A DNA stretch of 64,000 nt from Podarcis raffonei (Eukaryota > Chordata > Lepidosauria > Squamata > Lacertidae). The stretch is taken from assembly GCF_027172205.1 (NCBI RefSeq), contig NC_070604.1, positions 99,159,851-99,223,850 on the forward strand. Reading direction: 5' to 3'. A program made the position numbers and the translations under genes. Of the stretch, positions 10,938 through 24,209 are shown piece after piece. The notes beneath the pieces are model-generated. The model was given only the letters and a program-made list of their open reading frames with translations, was not told where the DNA came from and ran no database searches. How positions within the stretch are numbered: the first letter of the stretch is position 1; every line of letters starts with the position of its first letter.

Positions 10938-12897
10938 TTCTCGATTTTAAGAAAATTTTAAAAAGTGCATTTTTGTGTGTCAACAAACTTAATAACAAAT
11001 TAAACAGCATAAAAAGTTAAGAAAATGTTGGTCTACATTTTTGCTACTGTACCTGTTTGGCACTGTCTCCTTTCACAAGTGGGACTATCCTATTGCTCAA
11101 ATGCATGGCAAGACTCCTGTCTCATTCACTGCAAATTGCACAGGCTATCCGGCACTCAATAAATGAGAGTCCTTAAATAACATTGGAACAAATTGTCCGA
11201 GAGACCATCTGTTGTCTCCCCCTTGCATCTTCGGATTTGAGATAGAGGGATTGGAACTGAGATCAGGAGGTACTTAGGAAGAACTTAGGGACTCCTAAGT
11301 AAGGTCACCCTTCAGCTTAGGTTGTGCTGAAACCTATTTGTAAAAAACAGCTTCAGAAACAAACTACTATGGGGAAGTATTTCAGTTTTAGGAGTGTGCA
11401 TTTGTCAGTTACAGTTGTGGCTATTCTCTTTGGGGTTCTTCATTCCATTTTTAAAAATAGTTCTGTGTGGAACGCTCATATGCCAAATGCCTCATACAGA
11501 TATAAAACGGAATATGTCACGTACATAAATAGCAAATGTCCCCTGACTATCCTGGCCCTTGACTGTTTACAATTGTTTCAAGGTCCCAGGACACCTGCAA
11601 CAATGTGGTGTAATTTGGAAACCCATAACGGCACATCAAAGATATAGAATCATTTGACAATCCGTTAAATTTAATAAAGGTATACTATTCAATTTAGAAT
11701 TAAAATAGTGATTTTTCTACAGCCACCTTAACTACATAGCTGCCTAGACCTTCAGCAGATAAGGCAGGGGCAGCCAAATGGGTTCTCTCCAAGCCTTTCC
11801 CTTTCCCTGCCAGGTTTTCTATATGCAGGAAATTCTTTTGTGTGGAGTATTCACTCCTGTCAGCCTCAACAGCAGGCTGAAGCAGGGATGTTACAAACTC
11901 TGATGTGCATCTCCTGGACTAATGTGCAGATCATAACTTAATTATCCAGTTGTTTTTGCACAAACCAAAAGTTCAAACAATAATGTGTATTTTGAAAGAA
12001 AATATGTACCGACATGTATTTAAATGGGCATTTTGTGCATGTTTCGTTATTACAGATTAATGTGAAAGCAGGATAAAATCTACTGATGGGTGAACACAAG
12101 CAGAAGTTGTGTGGATCGGAAATAGATTCTTCCCATCCCTAATCTGAACAGGAACAGGGACAGATTTAGTACTTTACCATCTCTGTTTGTAAAAACAAGA
12201 CAACAGAAGCCACAACCCAGAGGTGGTTTAGTGACTAGAGAGTGGGGCTTGGCTGTGGGAAGCTGAGAGTCTAATTCTTCAATCTTGCTGTAAAGCTCAC
12301 TGAATGGCCTCAGGCAAGTCACAGACCTGATGCAGATGCCACAATCTCAGCTTCACAAACCACAGTATATTGAGCCATGATTGTAATGGCTGACTTGGAT
12401 CAATGCTTCTTAGCCTCCTTCACTCAGGGTTGCTCTGAGGAGCTTAGAGGCTGGACCTGAAAGACAGGACTGGAAATAATAACGAGCATTTATTCCACTT
12501 GAAAATGGGAAAATACATATGAGTCCTTATTGCCTTTTATGGGGGTGGGGGGGTGGAATCTGTAGAAAACCAGCAATTTTGTAATGTACAGAAGCCACAA
12601 AACAAAATAATGTATGTCAACTAATCTGTCTCAGAAGGGTTAGGAAGCACAGATATTTCAAGAAACTTGCTAAAGTATAAAAAGGCAACCAGTCTAACAG
12701 AAAACTTAATGGTTAGCATCCTGTCAGCTTGTTAGCTGGAAAACAGGCAGTGCTGTTGAACAAAACTAATACAGTACAAATCAAATGCAGTGGATCTCAT
12801 GAATAAAGTCTCCATTATTTAGGATACACAGTGACTGCGTATCATCTATGTAAAATTATTGTTCTGTTCAGATTGCACTACTATTTATGTGAGTATA

Positions 12898-12990
12898 AGG
12901 TAAAGGTAAAGGACTCCTGGATGGTTAAGTCCAGTTAAAGGTGACTATAGGGTACGGCGCTCATCTTGCTTTTCAGGCCGATATATTGGG
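12898..12990 (-). repeat. Sauria SINE 3' fragment, divergent subfamily
   Basis: The plus strand shows the reversed tail AAGGTAAAGGTAAAGGACTCC, then CTGGATGGTTAAGTCCAG and CGGCGCTCATCTTGCTTTTC, the 3' part of a third Sauria SINE subfamily. The 5' part is missing. Confidence 0.75.
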
Positions 12991-12994
12991 AGGG

Positions 12995-14425
12995 AGTAGT
13001 GTGGCTCAAAGGTTTCTGATCTTTCATGCCATTACCGGGTTCATTTGGACATTTTTTGACTCGAGATGGGCAGACATCACCAGTGGTTAATTGTTTCTAT
13101 AGTGTGTTGTTTCAGTGCCCTATATCAAACAGACATACATAAAAGATTTTAAAATGTTTCTGGACGTGGGGAAAGAGACATGCACATGTCACATTCCATG
13201 CATGTGGTGTCTCCTTTAAACTGCGCCATCAGCTGCCACGTGTTCAGCATTAGGATAACAGAAGAGTTCCCACATGGATCATGGAACTCTGGTATGCTGG
13301 TGCCACATGACTCAGTTTAAATGAGATGATGACTGCATGGAATTAGAGACTCGTCAATCTCTTAATTTCAGATTCTGTTTTACTCATTTTTCATATCTTA
13401 TGCTCAGTTTGCCCCATTTTGTTATCAGTTTGTGATTTTATTTATTGCAAATAGTTCCACACAAAATTTTGTGTGTTGTACACTATTTTCACTAATATAC
13501 ACTCCTTTTTGCACATTTTCACCTATGCTTTTTTCTATACATTTGTTTTGGTTGGAGAGCTATATTGCAAATGCAGAAAAGTGTGACATTCAAACAAAAG
13601 CTGCCATTTGGTTTGGGAAGTGCGAATTAGGGAGGTTTCATTAAAACATGAACAGAACCAATTTCACCTCATTTCTACATGGAGCTACTGCCTAATTACA
13701 TTTTCCCAGCATCAAATGTAAATCAGGCCTCATGATAAATAGATGCCACCAAGTAACACAGCTTGCCTCAGCTGAACCCATGATAGACTACAGTCAACAG
13801 CTTGCTGCAGACATTTTACGGCTGTCACTTTGCATATGCAGGAAAATAATAATATGATGAGCAATGCACACATTTCTACTTATCTTTCCTGCATGTGATG
13901 TGATGGAAAACAGGATTTTTCATGACCACTGGAGAGAGAAAAATAGCATTCTATATTTATTGTTCTAGCTTCTTGTCATGTGGCTTTCAAAGCAGATTTT
14001 GGAATACATTATATAAGGTAAATGTTCACATACATTTATTTAAACTGGGGCATGGCAAAACATTAGAAGGCCGGGACTAAACAGTAAGAATAAAATGAGC
14101 TGGTGAGACTAAAAGACTAAGCTAAACAGTACCTACACGTGATTTTTCCTTCCTACTTCCAACACTATGAACCACTCAAGAATACAGTGCTTACATAGGC
14201 TTACATACTGATGATAATAAATGCAGTATCAGTTGCTACTATCACAGAAAATCTGATCTTACAGAAGAAACTTGGGCTCCCAAGTCCACAAAAAGGAATA
14301 CTACTATTCCATTCTGCTTTGTGCAGGTGAAACACTAAAGCTGTCTTGATTCAGCTTCCCACAGAGCTGAACACATTCATTAAACACCAGCCATGCAGTG
14401 GGCTCAAATACAGAGGACTTCAGTA
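12995..14425. other. Intergenic DNA without recognised features
   Basis: AT-rich sequence with only short chance frames. No repeat family or gene was recognised. Bases 10940-12895 are similar. Confidence 0.5.
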
Positions 14426-14429
14426 CTCA

Positions 14430-15130
14430 AGTTATGCCAGATGAGGGGCCTTAGGATACAGTGGAAGCCCCACTATGCCAGCGGAACTCAAGATATGTCA
14501 TGGCAGATGCACTACTAGTCATTCACCAGGGTGACTAAGGCCAATGTGGTTCCATGACCAGGCATGAACCCAGGTTGAAATGAGTCCAGATAATCTATAT
14601 TATCCAAGAATGCCCGAAGATTGCTCCACTACGACTCCACCTTTCTGGGTCAGCAGTTAGTCCAAACCCATGGGTTCAAAGCTGGCTTCTTTAGAAGTGG
14701 CTGTACTACCACCTCATACCTTGAAAGGGCATAGAGACCACCCACTTATGCAGCGAAGCATTAGCCAGACTCCAAACCCAACCATTCAAGCCCCCTCTGC
14801 TAGATTTATTAAAGCAAGAAGGGCAGGGGTCAAGATTTGACATGGTTGAACACAGGTCTGCGAGCATCTAACCCACCTCATCAGTCTGCAGAGGCTGAAA
14901 GTGATCCCAAAATACATCACAGTCTGAGGCATCAGACACTTGGGTCAGAAGCGAAACAGCGGTGGAATCAAAGTGCGTCCAAAGCCAAACAACTTTATCC
15001 ACAGCCAGTTGGTCATGGCAGGTCTTGGAATGGCTCCAGAAGTCCTTCCCCCTCAGTGGGGAGTCAACAACCCTTGGACCACCCAAAAGAGCTCCACTGG
15101 TCAGTTGTTTGAAGATGCAACACAGCTGTG
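14430..15130 (-). mobile_element. L2-clade LINE fragment, RT fingers/palm region
   Basis: Read on the minus strand, degraded frames give PLLKKPALNPW and then GFMPGHGTTLALVTLVND. These match the L2 RT motifs VVRPLLKKPxLDP and FRPGHGTETALVTLVDD. Several stops and frame changes are present, so the copy is old. It is a different part of the LINE from the copy at 15440-15890 and seems an independent insertion. Confidence 0.7.
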
Positions 15131-15439
15131 AAGTTGTCTTCTTTGCTGCTCACTCGTGATGTAACACATGAGGCACAATTATATGCAATAGTCAGCATCG
15201 GAACAAGATCTGTGTCGCTTACACTCTAGATTAAGTCCGCCTGCTTTATAGCCTAGGGCTTCCCAGACTGTCAGAGAGCCAGCTGGTCGCCAGATTCACC
15301 ACAATGCTGCCTTGGATTGATAGGAATAATAATAATAAAAAAACCTCTGGAGGGCCACAGGTTCCCCATTGTTGCTTTCAAGGATGGGTTGTTGCTGCCT
15401 GTGCCATTGAACTGATGGGTTGGGAGTGCTGTGACATCA

Positions 15440-15452
15440 CATTGTTTGCTGT

Positions 15453-15512
<60 letters not shown>

Positions 15513-15890
15513 TTTATTTATATCCCGCCCTCCCCAGCCGAAGCCGGGCTCAGAGCAGCTAACAACAATAAAAGTTACACAGCATTTTAAAATCAATTCA
15601 TTCTAAAATCAATTCAAAATCAAATTAATGACAACCATTGAGCTAGAGTTCTATGAGGATTACCAAACGAGGGGGTCAGACTGTGCCTTGGCCAAAGGCC
15701 TGGTGGAACAGCTCTGTCTTGCAGGCCCTGCGGAAAGATGTCATGTCCCGCAGGGCCCTAGTCTCCTGTGACAGACTGTTCTACCAGATCGGGGCCACAG
15801 CCGAAAAAGCCCTGGCTCTGGTTGAGGTCAGCCTAACCTCCCTGTGGCCCAGGACCTCCAAGATGTTTTTGTTTGAACATAAGGTCTTCC
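15440..15890 (-). mobile_element. L2-clade LINE 3' end with (AAT)n microsatellite
   Basis: The minus strand ends in a long (ATT)/(AAT) tract (plus 15457-15510), preceded by a 3' UTR (TATCCCGCCCTCCCCAGCCG on plus) and a coding piece equivalent to FRRACKTELFHQAFG. It is homologous to the 2985-3875 element in opposite orientation. Confidence 0.8.
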
Positions 15891-15894
15891 GTGG

Positions 15895-18062
15895 GACATA
15901 CCAGGAGAGGTGGTAGCCTGTATGAGTCTGTGTCCCCACTGACCACAGTTCATTGGCTGTGTGTCATATATATAGGTGTTGTCAATGACACAGTCTTTGT
16001 TTCTAGGGATCCTGGGTGTGTGCCTGCCCTTTTGTGCCATTTCCGTTATTTATATTCCCCCCTCCCCTTATGGAATGAGAGGGTATGGCATAGCAGTGGT
16101 ATCTCTCTTTCGCTTCACCCTGTGCCACCATGTAATTGTGGTATAAGATTGCCCAGTTAATCCTCTTAACTGCAACACTTTGCATTTGGGTCTGCAAACT
16201 AGTTCTTTTGTTTTGCTGGCTTTACTAGCTGCCATTTGTATTTCATGTGACTGTGCTATTTATGGAGGAGTAAATATCGCCACGGGGGTCTGTTTAAAAA
16301 GGCCAATGACCTGGATTTTTTTTTTCCATTTGAATTAACTGCAAAAATCAGACATGTTTAACCACTGATCTTTTCCCTTATAGCTGTGGACTATAAGTCA
16401 TTTTAACATTTTTGACACACTATCAGGCAGAAAAGAAGATTCGTTTATATGAGCCTAGTTCAGAAGGCTAATGCCTTTTAACAGCTATTTATTTTTGTGG
16501 AAATGTAGTGAATTACCAAAAGAAAAAGAAACTTATTTTTAACAAGGACTGAGATTTAATATGTTTCTATGGTAAATATAGTAAGAACATTTTGTTGTTG
16601 CGTAATAACATGAAACCAAAATAGCTCAAATAACAAGGCCAGTGTTCTGTGGCTTCAGCATGTATTTATTTATTTATTTAGTTCTAGTATTTATTCTGCC
16701 ATTTAACCCAAAGTGTTCTAGTGTACAAATTGCCTACAGGAAATAATAATAAACATGGCTCTTGGGGGAAATGCTTTAAAACAAACAAACCCAAAAAACC
16801 ACCAGACATGTCAAATGCATAGCATTATATACGACAATAAGAAATTAAGGAGAGCCCTGTAGGATCAGACCATTTTATTCTCATAGTGGCGAACCAGATG
16901 CCTATGGAAATGAACAAGCAGGCCAAACCTTCCTGCTCATCTTCCCCAGTAACTGGTATTTTCCAAGTTAAAAAGCTACAGATATTGTAACTTTTACAGA
17001 GGAATTGCTCCAGCCCCTTGGTCATTCTGGTAGCTTTTTCTGCCCTTTTCCTAGTATTATAATATTATTTTCGAGGTGCAGTGGCCAGAATTATATAGCC
17101 GACTGTGGTACACTGTAGATTTATATGAATGCATTTCAGCACTGGCAATTTTATTTCCAATACCTTTCCTAAAGACCCCCAACGTGGAATTTGCCCCTCT
17201 CTTTTTCACGGCAGCTGCATGCCATGTATAAAATGTGTCCGTCGCTGTCAAGCAAAAGAGTAGACTTGAAAGTGAGGTCTTTCAGAACATGTGATATGCT
17301 TGATGTGGCAGACAGCCTTTCCGCCACAGAGGTCAATTTGTTTATTTTATTTTTTTATGCTCTCAGATTAACGGACATTTTTCAGTCGTCGTCTTCAAAT
17401 TCATGCAGTTTAAACATGGGGCAGAAAATATAGAGCTGTGACCTAGTCTTTCCAATCACCCACTGCCTGACCCTTTTCTAAAGGGTTAACAGAACCAGGG
17501 CTTTTTCCTACCTGGGTTCCTAATTCTGCAAACCCACCTGGATAAAGAGCAGCTTAGGTGCTTTAAGGTGTGTCCCTCTCTGACCCCATTTCTGCCTTTT
17601 GCTCATTACAGGTGCAGAAGTCTGCTTGCATTATGTCAAGTGCAGTTCTGGAGCCTAAGGTGATGCTGTAGCCCAGCTTGTAACCCATTTACCACTGTTT
17701 ATATTCTCCTTGGCATTTAGATGACAAGCCCTAATTAAAACAAACAGACATTTTTGTTAAAAATATGCAAGATGTATTACCGTAACTATTTTTACTGGAG
17801 CAGGAGGAGGGCTCTTTGTTAACTCTATCTTTCCTTCCCTATTAATAAGTCCGTGCATACGTTGTGTTTATTAAAGACATCGTTGGCTGCAGCTAAACAC
17901 AGAGCAGGCATTGTGCTTGCTTTTATACACACAGCGCTGTCCCTCATCACCACACAGGAAGCTCATGATATGCAGATCTTGGGGACTTAACTACATGGGG
18001 AGGATGGGACAAGGACATAGTTGCCACCAGCTGAGTTTCCCTTACATGCCTGGCTGGCAATT
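15895..18062. other. Unique AT-rich intergenic DNA, candidate conserved non-coding stretches
   Basis: Apart from a weak interspersed-repeat match at about 16838-17040, no transposon is recognised. The blocks 17280-17440 and 17690-17900 are CpG-poor, repeat-free, and carry homeodomain-like motifs (CCTAATTAAAA, TATTAATAAG), so they are candidates for conserved non-coding elements. This is inference from texture only. Confidence 0.35.
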
Positions 18063-18063
18063 A

Positions 18064-18518
18064 CTGTATTTTTCTGTCTATATGACGCCCCCATGTATAA
18101 GACGCCCCCTATTTTTGGGGACTCCAAATTAAGAAAATGAGGGGAGATTGCCCAGAGTTGCTGAGCTTTTGGGGGGGATGATTGCCCATAGTTGTTGAAC
18201 TTTATTGGGGGTGGCAGCCCAGAGTGGCTGAGCCTTTTTTTAGGCGGGAATACAGAAAATCGCTCACCCACCTGACCTACACTGCCACTCGCACGCTTCG
18301 CAAAAGCCACCTATCATCTGTCCCCTCACTGGCAGAAGCCCAATTGCCGCAGCAACATCCAATCAACACCAGCCCTTGCCGCAGCCACCAATAACACACC
18401 CAATAGCCACTGACAATCTCCGACTTGCTATGCACTATCCGTGTATAAGACGACGACCCCCAATTCTTAACATAATTTTTAAATAAAAAAACCTCGTCTT
18501 ATACACGGAAAAGTATGG
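18064..18518. mobile_element. Tc1/mariner-type MITE (CGTCTTATACAC ends)
   Basis: It is flanked by TA (18062-18063 and 18519-18520). The inverted ends are CTGTATTTTTCTGTCTATATGACG and the complement of CGTCTTATACACGGAAAAGTATGG, with secondary internal copies near 18090 and 18440. The 455-base interior carries GGGG tracts and no coding capacity. Confidence 0.75.
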
Positions 18519-18639
18519 TAATAGTAAAAGAAATGTGTGATATGACATCACATCCAGGATTCACACTCCTTTATTTGGTGGCCAGTGGAGGATTGAGGAA
18601 AATGTTGAACAGGATGACATTATATCGTCTGTTGGCCAA

Positions 18640-18695
18640 GTAGGGATTTGAACCCGGGTCTCCCAAGTCCTAGTCCGACACTCCAACCCCATTTA
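18640..18695 (-). repeat. tRNA-head SINE fragment
   Basis: The minus strand reads TTGGAGTGTCGGACTAGGAC followed by GGGTTCAAATCC, the tRNA-like head of the SINE family seen at 22714 and 36041. The rest is missing. Confidence 0.55.
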
Positions 18696-18699
18696 GCAC

Positions 18700-21600
18700 A
18701 AGGGCTTTTTCCTAGTCATTAAAGTGAACTGGAACAAAGCTTACCGAAGCATACATGGACTTAGGACACTGCTTTTGAATCCTCCAAAGCAAAATGGGTT
18801 AAACAAAAGTAAAGCAGATTACTACAGGAAACATATACCATAACATCAGGCATACAGGCCAACACACACAAAAATAGCATGTTAGATATCAAAGGATACA
18901 ATATACACAGATTGTCATTGTCCAGGGAGTTTTCTTTGATACATTTTATGCAGGCAGAAGGGTTCAAACCTAGATAGCGAAACTATCCGCACAGGCTGTG
19001 TGCGCTCGGTTTCTTTAAAGAAGAATCACACCCCCAGTTTTGAGTACCAGCCTCTTAATTCCAGTAGTAATGTGGTTCTCTGCCAAGCCAAACAGGCCTG
19101 GGTTACATTACAAACTAGACAAAAGAACTTTAGCGAGGTGACTCATCACCCGCAGGAAGAGGGGTAATTGCTAAGTACTTAGGAAGCACCTGCAGGAGTT
19201 GTCTTGCTTAGTGGTAAAAGTCAATGGTTATTCATGATGTGAAAACACATTTGGATATTAAACAAGATAGCTCAGTTTAAAGCTGTTGTGAACAGTTTGG
19301 CTAAGGTAATATAAATCAAGCATATCTTTATATATCTGCCATACAGCTGCAAAGAGGAGTACTTTGTTTAATTAAGGCAGAGTATCTTTGCCTGTTGGGT
19401 ATTATTCAGTCACAAGCGATGATGACTTGATTTAATGTCTGAATATGGGTGTAGCTTGCATTAGATACAGCACTGGATTCCAGAGTTAGTTGGGGCAGGG
19501 TGTGACCTGACAGTAAGGCTGACTAACCTACAGTGGTTCCCCCAATTATGCTCTCATTGCTTTGACTAAAGCAAACTTGCACACACACTTACAGGGCATG
19601 CACAGAGTTACAGCTGAATTGAGATTTTCAGTAACTGTGTGTGTCCATGTGTGAATCAGAGGCCTTCCTCTACACACCAATTTGTTCACAATTCTCAACA
19701 ATTCCAGATAGTAAGTAAGGGGAAAGCTGTGTGTACCAGTATCTCAATTTGAAAACAACGGTGTTTTGGAAACAAATCTATTTCACAGACTGAAATGTGT
19801 ATGGATTAGTTGCATCTAAAAGAGATACGTAAATATATGCTTTCTAATTGGAAGAGAGGAATGCTAAGGAATTTTTTGAAATGAAGCCTTTCAAAATGGT
19901 GGCCTGTCAGTTGCTTTTCCCCCCAATGTTCACTTTCAGGCCCACTGTGGGGAAGTACTTTCTCCCACAATGAATCAACATGCCTAATTTTATATGGCAA
20001 ATGTTGGAGGATGGACTTTTGGCCAGAATTTAACCATACTTTGACTGGGTCTCTCCCCTGCCCCCACCCGTCCCAGTCTCTTTTAATTCCCCATAGGTTG
20101 GTATACAGTTACAGATGGCTGCTTGCCCTGGGCCAGAATAAGAATGCTTCACCTCCCTTCAACCTTCATCTCTCAGCAGCCCTCAGTGCCTTCTGAAGCC
20201 TCAAATATTAATATTATTTAACTAGGAGTTGCCTCGCACTAGGTTTCAGGGTGAATACCTTTGAGACCTCTCGTTCATATTCCTAAACAAGAATATGCAA
20301 GTTGCTTGCTGGCTGCATTATTTTTTTGTTCCAAATGAAACTTAACAGAAGACTTAATAGGCATTCAACTGCTCATAACAGATTGCAGTGACTTTATGTA
20401 TGCCACTCCCTCCAGCCTCTGCCAACATTCAGAAAAAGCCTAAGGGGAGATATCAAAGCTGGCTGTTGTTGTATTTTAATGTATTGTACTTGAGATTTGT
20501 TTGAAGAAAAGAACAGCAAGCGTAGTTCTGCTTCCCATAAATAATTATAGAGTCCCCCTCCTTGGACATGTTTTCTGACAGTGTATTTACCGAATTAGAA
20601 CATGAAATGAGCTTAAAAGCAGTAACATCGGCGTTCTGAGGTAAATCTGACAGAACAGGCATAATCTTCCCCTATTGCTTCTCTCTAAAGATTAGGGACT
20701 CTATTGCCCCACATTTAAACATGTTTTCTTGTGGGTTCCACTGAACTCTAGAATAGGGCTAACTTACTAGGGAAATACATCTATAACAGGCGCATACATG
20801 GAGTGAAATCAATTCATGCTTTATTCCCATTTGAAGTTCCTACACAGGACAGGGTGCTGGAACAAGTCTTGAGCTCATCCACACCACAGGAAGAGACTTC
20901 AGGGTGATTTGGGTCTTAAGCCAAGGCTAGAAAACCTTTTTGCCATTCATCCCATGGAGACTTTGTGGCAGGACTGGCTGCAAATGGAGGGAGAATGAGC
21001 CTGCCTGGAAGCTTCCTCAGCTCATCCCTTTTCAGCCCCCTCCTGGTTCTGGGAGACTTGGCCCTTCACTTGTCTGACTTGCCTCTGCCTCCTCTTCTTC
21101 CCATCCATCTTGTGCTCTACCCTCCGGCTCTGAAGCTTCCCCTGCCTCTGATTCGTGCCTCCTGGCTGGGACAAGGCCCCACAAACCACTGCCCCCCACC
21201 CTAAGTCAGACTCCAGCTCCCCTGCCCCTAGGGCACATTCCTCAGTGTCCTGCCAGTCCCAAAGATCAAATCTTGAGAGTCACAATTGTTTGCACAATTA
21301 CCAGCTCCTGCAGAGCAGCAAATGTTGCTTTCTTCCTTTTTAATAAATGGGCATTCGAAGAGAAGAGAAATCCCACCTGTTGCAGCCAGTCAGTTAGAAG
21401 CTAGGCGGATTTGTTTTGAGATGTATTAGGACATTTTGTTCCAGGTCCAGAATATTTAAGCACAGCTAAAGACTGATTGTCTTTCATTGTGTACTCTGAG
21501 CGTCATTTCTCATGTTTTGAACAAGGGGCCGCAGTGTTATCGTTGGGTCTGTGTTCAAAACAGAGAAACAAAGTATTTTTTTAAATCTGCAAACAGACAA

Positions 21601-22710
21601 TGCTACTTTTATATTTTGCCTCATAGCTTCGCTATCTCTATTAAAAACAAAAACAAAAACTCCTGTTTTGGCTTTTGACACTGATCATGCTCACAGATTG
21701 GCATAAAGCACTCACATTTTCAACTACCTTTCATCTGCCTTTATATTTGCTTTCTAATTCATGGTTGACATTAACTACAGCTGTTTCCCCCTCCACTAGA
21801 AAGGCAGATATTCTTTCTGTGGTTTGTTGTCTTGATGCTTACAAGAGATTCATATTAGCTCAAAGCCAGAGTAAATAGAACAAGCTTCTTGTGTTGCCCC
21901 AGAGCAGGTGGAAAGGGGTCTCTGCCCCCAATGGCTGGCTTTGCTTCCTGTTGCATAAGTGGAGACAAGGAAAAGGCTCTTGAAGAGGAGGAGGGATAGG
22001 AAAAGTGTTATTTACCATAATTATTTACAGTTGTCCTCAGCTTTTCTCTAAGGTGCTCAAATCAACTGAGGTGTCTCCCAAGAACTCCTTAAATAGTAGG
22101 TTATCATGAGACCCAAGAACATACATGGAGTTTCACAGCCGATTAGAAATTTGAACTGGTTTCTAATATTCAGAACAAAAAGTTTGGGCTCTCCAAACAA
22201 ACAACAAGCATTTCTCTTGTACGAGTCTGACGCCTGCCTGTGCTGATCCTTCTAAATTTGCTTTGACTTTCAAAAGTGCATTGAGATTGGAACAGTCCCC
22301 ACCAGAATCAGCACACCCAACCCAAAAAGGTTACCTTCACCTGGAAGCGCCGTGTGTGTGTGTGTGTGTGTTGTGAATGATGGTCTATATGGCATATGCT
22401 GTTGCTTCTTGAAGGCACTGCTCAGATACCTTTTGATCACAATCTCTTCAACATACCAACATACCATGGAGGAGAAAGTGGCTTATTCCCATTGTTTCCT
22501 TTGGTTTTGCCCATGCTCATACATTTAGTGTGCATAGAATTGCAGCACTAGCTGCTCCAAATGCTATCATAATTTTATTGAACAAAACGGCACAGTCATC
22601 GATCCCAGTTTGCAACACTCTTGCTCACTTCTTGTCCTTCCTTCCTGTGTGAGCAACCTCCTCTCAAAGTGACAGCTACATATTATAATGTCTCTCCATA
22701 GCAGCCTTCT
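18700..22710. other. Intergenic DNA, largely unique
   Basis: No gene is recognised. A block at about 20800-21280 has a GC-richer, polypyrimidine character and shares CTGGTTCTGGGAGAC with 38084-38098; both could be old LTRs of one family, at low confidence. A (GT)n tract lies at about 22351-22371. Confidence 0.4.
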
Positions 22711-22713
22711 CCA

Positions 22714-22925
22714 TCAGTGTGGTGTATGGTTAGACTATTGGACCTGCGGGTTCTAATCCCCACTCAGCCATGGAGCTCCTTTTGCTAGCCACTGCCTCTC
22801 AGCCTAACCTACCCCACAGGGTTGTTGTAATGAAAAAATGGAGAGAGGGGAAGCCATGCATGTATGCCACCTTGAGCTCCTTGGAGGAGAAGGTGTGATA
22901 CAAATGTCATAAACAAACAAATAAA
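22714..22925 (+). repeat. tRNA-derived SINE with CORE-like body
   Basis: The head GTGTGGTGTATGGTTAGACT with B box GGGTTCTAATCC is followed by CTCTCAGCCTAACCTACCCC and GGGTTGTTGTAATG, then GCCACCTTGAGCTCCTTGGA. It ends in an AAACAAACAAATAAA tail. Confidence 0.8.
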
Positions 22926-23029
22926 CTTGGTGCCCCATGCTGGCTGGGGACTGATGCTAGTTGGAGGAGAAGGCTCCTCTACACAGAGCAGTATGAAGTC
23001 TTTTCATTGTGTTGGTCTCGAGAGGCGGT

Positions 23030-24205
23030 GGTTAAGCAAGGGTTGAGCAAGTGTCTGGACAGTTGTATGGAAGTGGGTCTTGGTGCCTAAATCTCTTGAT
23101 TGCTTCCGACAAAAAATGGACTTTTTTTGCTTTAGCATCTTCTTTGGCAATCACTCGTAGCTGAGTGAGATTGTCTTCCATGAACACGGTCTTAACAGTG
23201 TGTCCGTAAGTGACTGTGGAGGGCAATTCTGGATCCACATGTACTTTCACAGTGGGGACATAGGTTTCTGGGCAGGAGCTGATCATGGTGAGGGTTTGCC
23301 AAATGTGCCTTCCTCTTACCACGTTTCTCTCTTTTGTCCTGAGTTTGAGCATCTTCAGAGTCCATTAAACTTTTGGTAAAAACTGTTGGAGTGCTTGCAG
23401 GCCAGTGTTACCCAATTGTTGGTGTTTAAAGATTTGCCTTGAGAGAGTCTTTAAACCTCTTTTGTTGATCACCAGCATTATGCTTACCATTTTAAAGTTT
23501 AGAATAGAGTGGTTGCTTTGGAAGACAATAATTACGGTAGGCATCTGAACAACATGACCAGTCCAACAAAGTTGATGTTGAAGAATCATTGCTTCAACAT
23601 TGGTGATCTTTACTTCTCCAAGTACACTGGCATTAGTTTGCCTCTCTTCCCAAGTGATATGTATTTTTTTATGGAGACACCATTGATGGAATCTTTTGAG
23701 GAGTTGGAGATGTCTTTTATAAGTCGTCCATGTTTCACAAGCATACAGTAAGGTTGGTAGTACAATAGCTTTGTAAACAAGCATTTTGGTTTCCCTGCGA
23801 ATGTCTCGGTCCTCAAACACTCTGTACTTCAATCAGGAGAAAGCTGCACTTGCAGAGCTCAGGCGATGTTGGATTTCGGCATCAATATGGGCCCTTGTGG
23901 AAAGATAACTGCCCAGGTAGGAGAAGTGATTGACACTTTCCAACATTACACCATTGAGTTGGATTTGTGGCGCTGTGCTTGTTGGTGCAGCACTTTGATT
24001 TTTTGGGTGTTGAGCGATAGGCCAAGCTTTTCGTAAGCTTCTGTGAAGATATTTAGGATGGTTTGGAGGTCATCTTCTGAGTGCGCACACACTATGTTGT
24101 CATCAGTATACTGAAGCTCTATGACGGAAGTTATAGTAACCTTACTCTTTGCTTTCAGCCTACTCAAATTAAACAGCTTTCCATCTGTTTGATACATGGT
24201 TTCTA
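23030..24205 (-). mobile_element. Non-LTR retrotransposon fragment with RT palm (YTDD)
   Basis: Minus-strand frames encode a degraded reverse transcriptase. IELQYTDDNIVCAHSEDDLQ contains the catalytic YxDD box, followed by EAYEKLGLSLNTQKIKVL. Further on are VYKAIVLPTLLYACETWTTY, CLHKKIHITWEERQTNASVL and HQLCWTGHVVQMP, the usual thumb/C-terminal order. The clade is uncertain: the layout resembles vertebrate non-LTR elements with a YADDN palm, but it is clearly not the BovB copies nearby. It is split over several frames and so inactive. Confidence 0.8.
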
Positions 24206-24209
24206 CCCC

